A stretch of 5,112 bases of DNA from Pseudomonadota bacterium. GTDB lineage: Bacteria > Pseudomonadota > Gammaproteobacteria > Steroidobacterales > Steroidobacteraceae. Location: positions 1 through 5,112 of the forward strand of contig JAJXYU010000062.1 of NCBI GenBank assembly GCA_021780395.1. Direction: 5' to 3'. The translations under genes were made by a program, and so were the position numbers. Every line of letters begins with the position of its first letter. Positions within the stretch are counted from its first letter, which is position 1. Below the pieces are notes generated by a model. It ran no database searches and was not told the origin of the DNA. It saw only the letters and a list, made by a program, of their open reading frames with translations. Below are positions 1-5,112 of this stretch, in pieces.

Positions 1-192
1 GGCATCGCCGCGACCGCGCCGCTCGATCCGCGGGCGATCGCGCAGGCCGCGCGGTGCCTGCTCGCCGACGACGCGGCCCGTACCGCGCTCGCGCGGCGCG
101 CGGCCGCGAGCGGATTCGCGGACGGACGCGCGATCGCGCTCGAGGCGCTCGAACGGCTGCTCGCACGCCGGCACTCCAGCGGGCGGAGCTGA
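1..192 (+). CDS. C-terminal tail of a sugar-nucleotide enzyme/glycosyltransferase (partial, PseG/SpsG-like)
   Basis: The frame is open from the first base of the window and ends at TGA 190-192, giving the last 63 residues of a protein whose start lies upstream. The tail is alanine- and arginine-rich and predicted helical: a stretch of the type LLADDAARTALARRAAA is followed by ADGRAIALEALERLL. An 'A-[DN]-GR-x-A' turn between two final helices is typical of the C-terminus of PseG/SpsG-type GT-B enzymes (UDP-sugar hydrolase of nonulosonate synthesis) and is also compatible with other GT-B glycosyltransferases; that family assignment is an inference from a short tail. The next gene starts six bases after the stop, so the two are probably co-transcribed. 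Codon use matches the genes that follow, which supports this frame as real coding sequence. Confidence 0.65.
   Translation, partial: GIAATAPLDPRAIAQAARCLLADDAARTALARRAAASGFADGRAIALEALERLLARRHSSGRS
185..188 (+). promoter_or_regulatory. Ribosome binding site for the glycosyltransferase at 199
   Basis: GGAG lies ten bases upstream of the ATG at 199 and inside the last codons of the preceding gene. It supports the chosen start and suggests translation continuing from the upstream gene. Confidence 0.45.
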
Positions 193-198
193 CGGTCC

Positions 199-1233
199 AT
201 GCCACGGGTGCTGCTGCTCGGCTACGACCCCGATCAACCCTCGTTCCGCCACCGGATCGCGAGTTTGTTGCCCGCGCTCGCGGAACGCGGCTGGGATGCG
301 CGCGTCGAGCGGTTCCCGGGCGGCCGCTACGGCATCCGCACCTGGGAGCGCCGTGAGTGGCTGCGCTGGGCGGACGTGACCGTGCTGCACCAGATCAAGC
401 TCGCCGCGATCGAGGCGCGTCTCTTCGCCGCGTTCAGCCGGCGCCGCGTGTTCGACTTCGACGACGCGATCTACGTGCGCAAGCCGCGCTCGCTCGGCGC
501 GCCGGCCGACGAGTCGCGCTGGCGGCGCGCGAAGTTCGTCGCGACCTGCCGTCTCGCCGACGTGGTCGCCGCCGGCAACGCGGTGCTCGCATCGGCGGCG
601 CGGCCGGCCGCCGGCCGGGTCGAGGTGCTGCCGACGTCGATCGACGTCGCGTCGTATCCGCGCGCCGCCGCGGCCGCCGGCGATCGCGTGATCGTCGCGT
701 GGATCGGCAGTCCGGAGAACCTGGTCTATCTCGAGATGATCCGGCCGGCGCTCGCGCGGCTCGCGGCGCGCAACCCCGGCCTGCGCCTGCGGGTGATCTG
801 CTCGAGGTTCCCCGACTGGCCCGAGGTGCCGATCGAGCGCGTCGCGTGGTCCGCGGCGCAGGAGGCGGCGAGCCTCGCGAGCGCGCACGTCGGGATCATG
901 CCGCTCAGCGCGGACGAATGGGCGCGCGGCAAGTGCGCGTTCAAGCTGCTGCAGTACATGGCGGCTGCGCTGCCGTGCGTCGCCTCTCCGGTGGGCGCGA
1001 ACACCGAGGCGGTGATCGACGGGGTGACCGGCTTCCATGCGGCGGACGTGGCGGCCTGGGAACGGGGTCTGCAGAGGCTGGTCGATTCGCCCGAACTGCG
1101 CGCGCGGTTCGGCGCCGCGGGGCGCGAGCACGTCGAGCGGCACTACGCGATGAGCGCGTATCGGCGCCGCTACCTCGCGTTGCTCGAGGAACTGGCCGCC
1201 CGTCCCGCGGCCGCGCGGCACGGGGCCGGCTAG
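199..1233 (+). CDS. GT-B glycosyltransferase (GT4-type, 'group 1')
   Basis: This is a cytoplasmic glycosyltransferase of 344 residues, likely moving a sugar from a nucleotide donor onto the growing polysaccharide or its lipid carrier; donor and acceptor cannot be read from the sequence. The N-terminal Rossmann-like domain begins MPRVLLLGYDPD and contains VFDFDDAIY at residues 84-92, a 'DxDD-[AI]-[IW]' motif common in this subgroup. The C-terminal donor domain starts near residue 160 with VIVAWIGSPEN (164-174) and holds the signature KCAFKLLQYMAAALPCVASP, then PVGANTEAVIDGVTGF. Where most GT4 enzymes have the second Glu of the E-x7-E motif, this protein has Gln252. It ends with the usual helix (HYAMSAYRRRYLALLEEL). 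No signal peptide or membrane segment is seen. The start at 199 has a GGAG upstream and gives a normal first beta strand. It follows the partial gene by six bases. Family assignment is strong; specific role is unknown. Confidence 0.9.
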   Translation: MPRVLLLGYDPDQPSFRHRIASLLPALAERGWDARVERFPGGRYGIRTWERREWLRWADVTVLHQIKLAAIEARLFAAFSRRRVFDFDDAIYVRKPRSLGAPADESRWRRAKFVATCRLADVVAAGNAVLASAARPAAGRVEVLPTSIDVASYPRAAAAAGDRVIVAWIGSPENLVYLEMIRPALARLAARNPGLRLRVICSRFPDWPEVPIERVAWSAAQEAASLASAHVGIMPLSADEWARGKCAFKLLQYMAAALPCVASPVGANTEAVIDGVTGFHAADVAAWERGLQRLVDSPELRARFGAAGREHVERHYAMSAYRRRYLALLEELAARPAAARHGAG

Positions 1234-1240
1234 GGCGATT

Positions 1241-1249
1241 TGGTATGCT
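1241..1249 (+). promoter_or_regulatory. Candidate extended -10 promoter (TGG-TATGCT)
   Basis: The 22-base gap before the next gene contains TGGTATGCT, matching the extended -10 consensus TGnTATAAT at seven of the eight fixed positions apart from G/C at two inner bases of the hexamer (TATGCT). It stands out as the only AT-rich patch in a very GC-rich region. No convincing -35 box is found 16-18 bases upstream, which is tolerated by extended -10 promoters. Transcription would start about six to seven bases downstream, close to base 1256, which is the A of the next ATG. This is a pattern match only. Confidence 0.3.
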
Positions 1250-1255
1250 TTGCGG

Positions 1256-2140
1256 ATGCCGCAGGCGGTCGTCCACCAGATCCTGAATTACTACACCTCG
1301 CCGCAGGCGCTCGATCCCGGCTTCCTCGTGCTCGACAACCGCTCGAACGAGCGTCCGGACTGGTACGAGTACTGGCCGATCCGTCGATTCCTGCTGCAGG
1401 AGCGGCTCGAGGAGGCGGCGTTCTACGGGTTCCTGTCGCCGAAATTCGAGCTGAAGACGAACCTCGACTCGGCCGCGGTGCGCCGGCTGGTCGAGGACGC
1501 CGGTGCCGGGGTCGACGCGATCCTGCTGAGCCCGAGCATCCACAACACCGCGCACCACTGGAACGTGTTCGACCACGGTGACGCCGAGCATCCGGGGCTC
1601 AAGGCGGTCGCCAACGAACTCCTTGCGCGGATCGGCCGTCCGACCGATCTCGATGCGCTGGTCACGGATTCGCGCAACACCGTGAACTCGAACTTCTTCC
1701 TCGCGAAGCCGCGCTTCTGGCGCGCCTGGCTCGAGGTGAACGAGCGGCTCTACGCGATCGCCGAGGACCCGGCCGATCCGCTCGGCGAGAAGCTGCGGAC
1801 CCCGGTGCCGTATCGCGGCCGCCGCGACGTGCAGATGAAGATCTTCGTGATGGAGCGGATCGCGACCTGGCTGCTCGCCGGCGGCGGCTACGTGGCGTGG
1901 GCACGCGATCCGTTCGCCGCCAGCGCGCGCTTCTACAAGCTGCCGGTTGCGGTGATCTGCGACGCGCTGAAGATCGCCTACACCCAGGAACGGCGCGGGC
2001 AGTACCGCAACGTGTTCGAGATGGTGCGGGGCCTGCGCACGTTCGTGAACCTGCAGATCCGTGTCGGCGACGCCCTCGGCTCGGCGCGGGTGCGGCCGTT
2101 CCTGCGCACGCTCGCGGCGTACTGGTCGGGGGGCGAATGA
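1256..2140 (+). CDS. Conserved-type protein of unknown function, possible glycosyltransferase
   Basis: A soluble protein of 294 residues with no signal peptide or membrane segment; I cannot place it in a named family with confidence. Visible blocks are DNRSNERPDWYEYWPIR (27-43), FYGFLSPKFELKT (56-68), HPGL (112-115), DSRNTVNSNFFLAKPRFWRAW (138-158, split here only by description) and VQMKIFVMERIATWLL starting at 192. I recall similar proteins from polysaccharide clusters annotated as hypothetical. The order 'YGF...', 'HPGL', 'N-x-F-[LF]-AKP-x-FW-x-x-W', then 'F-x-x-ER-x-x-x-x-L' resembles the layout of DUF4422-type GT-A glycosyltransferases, which is an inference. A TTG at 1250 could extend it by two residues, but ATG 1256 is preferred. 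There is no clear Shine-Dalgarno sequence before it; a possible -10 element just upstream may give a leaderless message. Its stop overlaps the rfbG start by four bases, so it belongs to the same transcription unit. Confidence 0.85.
   Translation: MPQAVVHQILNYYTSPQALDPGFLVLDNRSNERPDWYEYWPIRRFLLQERLEEAAFYGFLSPKFELKTNLDSAAVRRLVEDAGAGVDAILLSPSIHNTAHHWNVFDHGDAEHPGLKAVANELLARIGRPTDLDALVTDSRNTVNSNFFLAKPRFWRAWLEVNERLYAIAEDPADPLGEKLRTPVPYRGRRDVQMKIFVMERIATWLLAGGGYVAWARDPFAASARFYKLPVAVICDALKIAYTQERRGQYRNVFEMVRGLRTFVNLQIRVGDALGSARVRPFLRTLAAYWSGGE
2128..2133 (+). promoter_or_regulatory. G-rich ribosome binding site for rfbG
   Basis: A run of six G lies three bases before the ATG at 2137. It is a loose Shine-Dalgarno match and rather close to the start, so re-initiation through the ATGA overlap with the preceding gene probably matters as well. 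Confidence 0.3.
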
Positions 2141-3204
2141 CCGCGGCGTTCTGGCCGGGACGCCGCGTGCTGGTCACGGGACATACCGGTTTCAAGGGGG
2201 CATGGCTGTGCCTGTGGCTCGAGCGGCTCGGCGCCGAGGTGGCGGCGTTCGCGCTGCCGCCGCCGGAACCGCAGAGCCTGTGGGCGCGGCTGCGTTCGGG
2301 TGTGCGCTCGACCTTCGGGGATCTGCGCGATCCGAACGCGGTCCGCGCCGCGGTCCGCGCCGCGCGCCCGCAGATCGTGTTCCACCTCGCCGCGCAGGCA
2401 CTGGTGCGCGAGTCCTACCGGGAGCCGCTCGCCACCTTCGCGACCAACGTGCTCGGCACCGCGCACCTGCTCGACGCCTGCCGCGGAGTCGAGGATCTCG
2501 ACGCGGTGATCGTCGTCACCAGCGACAAGGTCTACGCGAACGACGGCGGTGGCCGCGCGTTCGCGGAAGGCGATCCGCTCGGCGGCCACGATCCGTACAG
2601 CGCGAGCAAGGCGTGTGCCGAGCTCGTGACCGCGAGCTACCGCGCCAGCTTCTTCGCGGGCGGACCGCCGATCGCGACCGCGCGCGCCGGCAACGTGATC
2701 GGCGGCGGCGACCGATCGCCGGACCGGCTGGTTCCGGACTGTGTGCGCGCGCTCGAGGCGGGCGAACCGGTGCGTTTGCGCTATCCGCGCGCGGTGCGGC
2801 CGTGGCAGCACGTGCTCGACCCGCTCGCGGGGTATCTGCAGCTCGCGCAGGCGCTTGCGCGGGCGCCGGCGCGCACGCCGCGGAGCGTGAACTTCGGCCC
2901 CGACCCGGCATCCTTCCGCACCGCCGCCGAGGTCGTCGATGCGTTCGGCGCGCATTTCGGCGGCCGCCCGGGTTGGCGCGCCGACGGGGCGCCGCAACCG
3001 GTGGAGGCCGCGACCTTGTGCCTGTCCTCGACGCTCGCGCGCACCGCGCTCGGCTGGCGGCCGCGGCTGTCCTTCGAGGCCGCGGTCGCGTGGACCGCCG
3101 GATGGCAGCGCGCGATCCAGGCCGGCGAGGACGCCACGGCGGTCACTTGCGCGCAGATCGACCGCTACGTCCGCCTGGCCGCAACCGATGGAGGCATCGA
3201 ATGA
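2137..3204 (+). CDS. rfbG: CDP-glucose 4,6-dehydratase
   Basis: This enzyme converts CDP-D-glucose to CDP-4-keto-6-deoxy-D-glucose with bound NAD+, the entry step to CDP-linked deoxysugars. It is an extended short-chain dehydrogenase of 355 residues, the usual family length. The NAD-binding motif TGHTGFKG is at 14-21 and is followed by AWLCLWLERLGAEV, diagnostic of RfbG rather than RmlB. HLAAQALVRESY starts at His83, TSDKVY at Thr128-Tyr133 (Lys131 where RmlB has Glu), and the catalytic Tyr154-x-x-x-Lys158 sits in DPYSASKACAE. GNVIGGGD begins at Gly185, and the C-terminus has the typical LGWRPRLSFEAAVAWTAGW and QIDRY. The frame is open further upstream, but the ATG at 2137 gives the canonical N-terminus and forms an ATGA overlap with the preceding stop. 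The stop overlaps the next start in the same way, indicating translational coupling with rfbF. Confidence 0.96.
   Translation: MTAAFWPGRRVLVTGHTGFKGAWLCLWLERLGAEVAAFALPPPEPQSLWARLRSGVRSTFGDLRDPNAVRAAVRAARPQIVFHLAAQALVRESYREPLATFATNVLGTAHLLDACRGVEDLDAVIVVTSDKVYANDGGGRAFAEGDPLGGHDPYSASKACAELVTASYRASFFAGGPPIATARAGNVIGGGDRSPDRLVPDCVRALEAGEPVRLRYPRAVRPWQHVLDPLAGYLQLAQALARAPARTPRSVNFGPDPASFRTAAEVVDAFGAHFGGRPGWRADGAPQPVEAATLCLSSTLARTALGWRPRLSFEAAVAWTAGWQRAIQAGEDATAVTCAQIDRYVRLAATDGGIE
3190..3194 (+). promoter_or_regulatory. Strong ribosome binding site for rfbF
   Basis: GGAGG lies six bases before the ATG at 3201 and inside the last codons of rfbG. It is the best Shine-Dalgarno match in the window and decides the rfbF start, since the reading frame is open far upstream. 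Confidence 0.75.
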
Positions 3205-3977
3205 AGTGCGTGATCCTGGCCGGCGGCAAGGGTTCGAGGATCGCCGAGGAGTCGAGCGTGCGACCGAAGCCGATGATCGAGATCGGCGGTCGCCCGATCC
3301 TCTGGCACATCATGAAATCCTACGCCGCCCACGGCGTGCGCGAATTCATCGTGTGCCTCGGTTACAAGGGTTACGTCGTCAAGGAGTACTTCGCGAACTA
3401 CTTCCTGCATCAGGCGGACGTGACCTTCGACATGGCGGCGAACCGCGTCGAGTATCACGATTGCCGCAGCGAGCCGTGGAAGGTCACGCTGGTCGACACC
3501 GGCGAGGACACGATGACCGGCGGCCGGCTGAAGCGAGTGCGCGCGTACCTCGATCCGCAGGCGACGTTCTGCATGACCTACGGCGACGGGCTCGCGGACA
3601 TCGACATCGGCGCGCAGGTCGCGTTCCACGCGCGGGCCGGCGTCGCGGCGACCGTCGCCTGCGTGCGGCCGCCGGCGCGCTTCGGCCGCATCGTGTCGCG
3701 CGCCGAGAAGGTGGTGTCGTTCGAGGAGAAGCCGGTCTCCGAGGGCGGCCTGATCAACGGCGGCTTCTTCGTGCTGGAGCCGCGGGTGCTCGACCTGATC
3801 GGCGGCGACGAGACGGTCTGGGAACGCGAGCCGATGGAACGGCTGGCGGCGACCGGTGAGCTCGGCGCGTGGGTGCATCCCGGTTTTTGGCAGCCGATGG
3901 ACACGCTGCGCGACAAGCTCACGTTGAACGCGCTCTGGGACCAGGGAGCGGCGCCATGGAAGCGCTGGCGGGATTGA
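3201..3977 (+). CDS. rfbF: Glucose-1-phosphate cytidylyltransferase
   Basis: This enzyme makes CDP-glucose and pyrophosphate from alpha-D-glucose-1-phosphate and CTP, the first step of CDP-deoxysugar synthesis, in the cytoplasm. At 258 residues it has the normal RfbF length. The nucleotide-binding loop LAGGKGSR is at 6-13 and PKPMIEIG at 22-29, with Lys23 the conserved phosphate-contacting lysine. YGDGLADID holds Asp129, FEEKP ends at Pro178, INGGFF includes Asn186, and FWQPMDTLRDK holds Asp234. Asp129 and Asp234 sit at the spacing expected for the two metal-binding aspartates of this family. LGYKGYVVKEYFANYF and the late WQPMDTLRDK block are specific to cytidylyltransferases and separate it from the thymidylyltransferase RmlA. 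It overlaps rfbG by four bases and has a strong GGAGG. The order rfbG then rfbF is the reverse of the order common in enterobacterial clusters. All key residues are intact. Confidence 0.96.
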   Translation: MKCVILAGGKGSRIAEESSVRPKPMIEIGGRPILWHIMKSYAAHGVREFIVCLGYKGYVVKEYFANYFLHQADVTFDMAANRVEYHDCRSEPWKVTLVDTGEDTMTGGRLKRVRAYLDPQATFCMTYGDGLADIDIGAQVAFHARAGVAATVACVRPPARFGRIVSRAEKVVSFEEKPVSEGGLINGGFFVLEPRVLDLIGGDETVWEREPMERLAATGELGAWVHPGFWQPMDTLRDKLTLNALWDQGAAPWKRWRD

Positions 3978-4002
3978 GGCAGGCCGCGGGACACCGGCGC
4001 CG

Positions 4003-4536
4003 ATGATCTTCACGCCGCTCGAGCTCGCCGGCGCGTTCCTGGTCGACGTCGAAGCCCATCGCGACGAGCGCGGCCTGTTCGCGCGCACCTACTGCGACGA
4101 GGAGTTCGCCGCGCACGGCGTCGACGTGCGGTTTCGCCAGTGCAGCGTCTCCTGCAACACGCGGCGAGGCACGCTGCGCGGAATGCACTTCCAGGACGAG
4201 CCGCATGCCGAGGTGAAGCTGGTGCGATGCACGGCCGGGTCGGTCTTCGACGTGATCGTCGACCTGCGTCGGGGATCGGCGACCTACCGCCGGTGGTGCG
4301 CCGCCGAGCTCGGGGCGGGCGATCGTCGCGCATTGCTGGTGCCGCGGGGATGCGCGCATGGATTCCTCACGCTGACCGACGGTGCGGAGGTGTTCTACAT
4401 GATCTCGACGCCGTACGCGGCCGGATCCAGCCGCGGCTTCCGCTGGAACGACCCGGCGGTCGGCATCGCCTGGCCGTTCGCGCCGACCCTCGTTTCGGCG
4501 CGCGATGCCGCGCTGCCGATGCTCGCGGACGACTGA
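4003..4536 (+). CDS. RmlC-type sugar-nucleotide 3,5-epimerase (probably CDP-4-keto-6-deoxyhexose)
   Basis: A cupin-fold epimerase of the RmlC (dTDP-4-dehydrorhamnose 3,5-epimerase) family, 177 residues, close to the usual 180-185. It would invert C3 and/or C5 of a 4-keto-6-deoxy sugar nucleotide. Conserved elements are RDERGLFARTY, TLRGMHFQ with Arg59 and catalytic-type His62, EVKLVRC with Lys72, VFDVIVDLR ending near Arg89, VPRGCAHGF, EVFYMISTPY with Tyr132 and Tyr138, RWNDPAVGIAWP, and the late SARDAALP with Asp168. His62 and Asp168 match the His-Asp dyad of Salmonella RmlC in position and surroundings, so it looks active. No rmlA, rmlB or rmlD is in view, while rfbF and rfbG are directly upstream, so a CDP-linked substrate is inferred and the family name 'dTDP' may mislead. 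The start follows rfbF by 25 bases; no good Shine-Dalgarno sequence is visible before it. Confidence 0.9.
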   Translation: MIFTPLELAGAFLVDVEAHRDERGLFARTYCDEEFAAHGVDVRFRQCSVSCNTRRGTLRGMHFQDEPHAEVKLVRCTAGSVFDVIVDLRRGSATYRRWCAAELGAGDRRALLVPRGCAHGFLTLTDGAEVFYMISTPYAAGSSRGFRWNDPAVGIAWPFAPTLVSARDAALPMLADD

Positions 4537-4539
4537 GCG

Positions 4540-5112
4540 ATGCCTGCGGCGCGCGTGCTGGTCACCGGGGCCGGCGGATTCATCGGCCGCTGGAGCCTGC
4601 CGCGGCTGCGCGCGAGCGGCTATGACGTGCATGCCGTGTCGACGCGCGCGCGCGCGCTCGCCGACGCGCCGGAATTCCGCGGCGTCACCGTGCACGAGGC
4701 GGATCTGCTGTCGTCCGGCGGTCCCGAGGGGCTGATCCGGGCGCTGCGGCCGAGCCATCTGCTGCATTTCGCGTGGATCGCCACGCCGGGGGTGTATGCG
4801 GACAGCCCGCTGAATGACCGCTGGCTCGACGCGAGTCGCGCGTTGCTGCACGCATTCCTCGGCGCCGGCGGTGCGCGCATGGTCGTCGCCGGAACCTGTG
4901 CCGAGTACGCGCCCAGCGGTCTCGGTCCCTGCATCGAGGATCGCACGCCGCTCGCCGACACGGCCGGGAGGGTCCCGAGTCCGTATGCCCGATGCAAGCT
5001 CGAACTGCAGCGCGAACTCGCGCACGCCACGCGCGTGGCGGGCGCCTCGAGCGCGTGGGGACGGGTGTTCCTGCAGTTCGGACCGCACGAACCGCCCGCG
5101 CGGCTGGTCCCG
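4540..5112 (+). CDS. Extended-SDR sugar-nucleotide reductase/epimerase (partial, 3' end outside window)
   Basis: The first 191 residues of an NAD(P)-dependent epimerase/dehydratase-family protein; the frame is still open at the window edge, and about 100-130 residues are probably missing. The cofactor loop TGAGGFIG is at 9-16. After the second beta strand comes VSTRARAL, with arginines that suggest NADPH. LLHFAWIATPG occupies the place of the usual 'HLAA' block, GTCAEY gives Thr119, and SPYARCKLE gives Tyr149 and Lys153, completing a Thr-Tyr-Lys triad. The 'HFAW-x-A-TPG' and 'GTCAEY' pair recalls reductases that act on 4-keto-6-deoxy sugars, such as RfbJ/AscF-type enzymes. I infer that it reduces the C4 ketone made by RfbG after epimerisation, giving the final CDP-sugar; 4-epimerase activity cannot be excluded. 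It starts three bases after the preceding stop, in the same operon, with only a weak ribosome binding site. Confidence 0.85.
   Translation, partial: MPAARVLVTGAGGFIGRWSLPRLRASGYDVHAVSTRARALADAPEFRGVTVHEADLLSSGGPEGLIRALRPSHLLHFAWIATPGVYADSPLNDRWLDASRALLHAFLGAGGARMVVAGTCAEYAPSGLGPCIEDRTPLADTAGRVPSPYARCKLELQRELAHATRVAGASSAWGRVFLQFGPHEPPARLVP

Noticed and set aside
1250..1252. TTG as an alternative start for the unknown gene
   Set aside because: It adds only two residues and directly abuts the possible -10 hexamer; the ATG at 1256 is the more likely start.
34..1761. Four copies of the palindrome GCGATCGC (34-41, 130-137, 680-687, 1754-1761), resembling the cyanobacterial HIP1 element
   Set aside because: They fall inside coding sequence and fit preferred codons for Ala, Ile, Arg and Asp in a GC-rich genome; no copies were noticed in the remaining 3.3 kb, so no dispersed repeat system is supported.
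2340..2363. Perfect tandem repeat of the 12-base unit GGTCCGCGCCGC, encoding VRAA twice in rfbG
   Set aside because: The spacing from the DLRD block to HLAAQ is normal for RfbG proteins, so this is not an inserted duplication; it looks like codon bias on an ordinary helix.
941..4088. Long antisense open frames, for example 941-1591, 1978-2997 and 3165-4088 on the - strand, and one across 3919-5088
   Set aside because: They lie opposite strongly recognisable genes, have arginine-rich low-complexity translations with no family motifs, and are expected where GC-rich third positions remove stop codons from other frames.
4003..4536. Naming the epimerase rfbC/rmlC of a dTDP-rhamnose pathway
   Set aside because: The window has no rmlA, rmlB or rmlD; the adjacent enzymes are CDP-specific, so the dTDP substrate is not supported.
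4643..4657. Alternating CG run of 15 bases, potentially Z-DNA-forming or prone to slippage
   Set aside because: It encodes an in-frame ARARA-type segment after the second beta strand of the SDR, and the reading frame stays intact; with this base composition such runs are expected.
1..5112. Search for tRNA/rRNA genes, CRISPR arrays, insertion sequences, attachment sites and strong rho-independent terminators
   Set aside because: None was seen; all gaps between genes are 25 bases or shorter, and no hairpin followed by a T-run is present on either strand by eye.

Overview
The window is a dense, one-directional stretch of a surface-polysaccharide (O-antigen, capsule or exopolysaccharide) gene cluster. 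All seven coding regions lie on the + strand with gaps of at most 25 bases, and two pairs overlap by ATGA. Base composition is very GC-rich (roughly 70% by eye), with almost all third positions G or C. Together with the gene types this suggests a high-GC Gram-negative bacterium, probably a proteobacterium; nothing seen here fixes the genus. Both end genes are cut by the window edges.

Layout: (1) 1-192, the C-terminal tail of a sugar-nucleotide enzyme or glycosyltransferase, weakly PseG/SpsG-like. (2) 199-1233, a GT-B glycosyltransferase (GT4-type, 'glycosyltransferase group 1'). (3) 1256-2140, a conserved-looking soluble protein of unknown function with a glycosyltransferase-like motif order, preceded by a possible extended -10 promoter. 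(4) 2137-3204, CDP-glucose 4,6-dehydratase (RfbG). (5) 3201-3977, glucose-1-phosphate cytidylyltransferase (RfbF). (6) 4003-4536, an RmlC-type sugar-nucleotide 3,5-epimerase. (7) 4540 to the end, an extended-SDR sugar-nucleotide reductase/epimerase running off the window.

Genes 4-7 read as a CDP-sugar pathway. RfbF makes CDP-glucose from glucose-1-phosphate and CTP. RfbG converts it to CDP-4-keto-6-deoxyglucose. The RmlC-like enzyme would epimerise C3 and/or C5, and the SDR would reduce the C4 ketone. This is the first, second, fifth and sixth step of an ascarylose-type pathway without the C3-deoxygenation enzymes (RfbH/AscC, AscD) in view. The product is therefore either a CDP-6-deoxyhexose or, if those genes lie outside the window, a 3,6-dideoxyhexose. 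Genes 2 and 3 would supply transferase functions that assemble the glycan. The two most useful leads are the unidentified product of this CDP-sugar module and the unassigned protein at 1256-2140.
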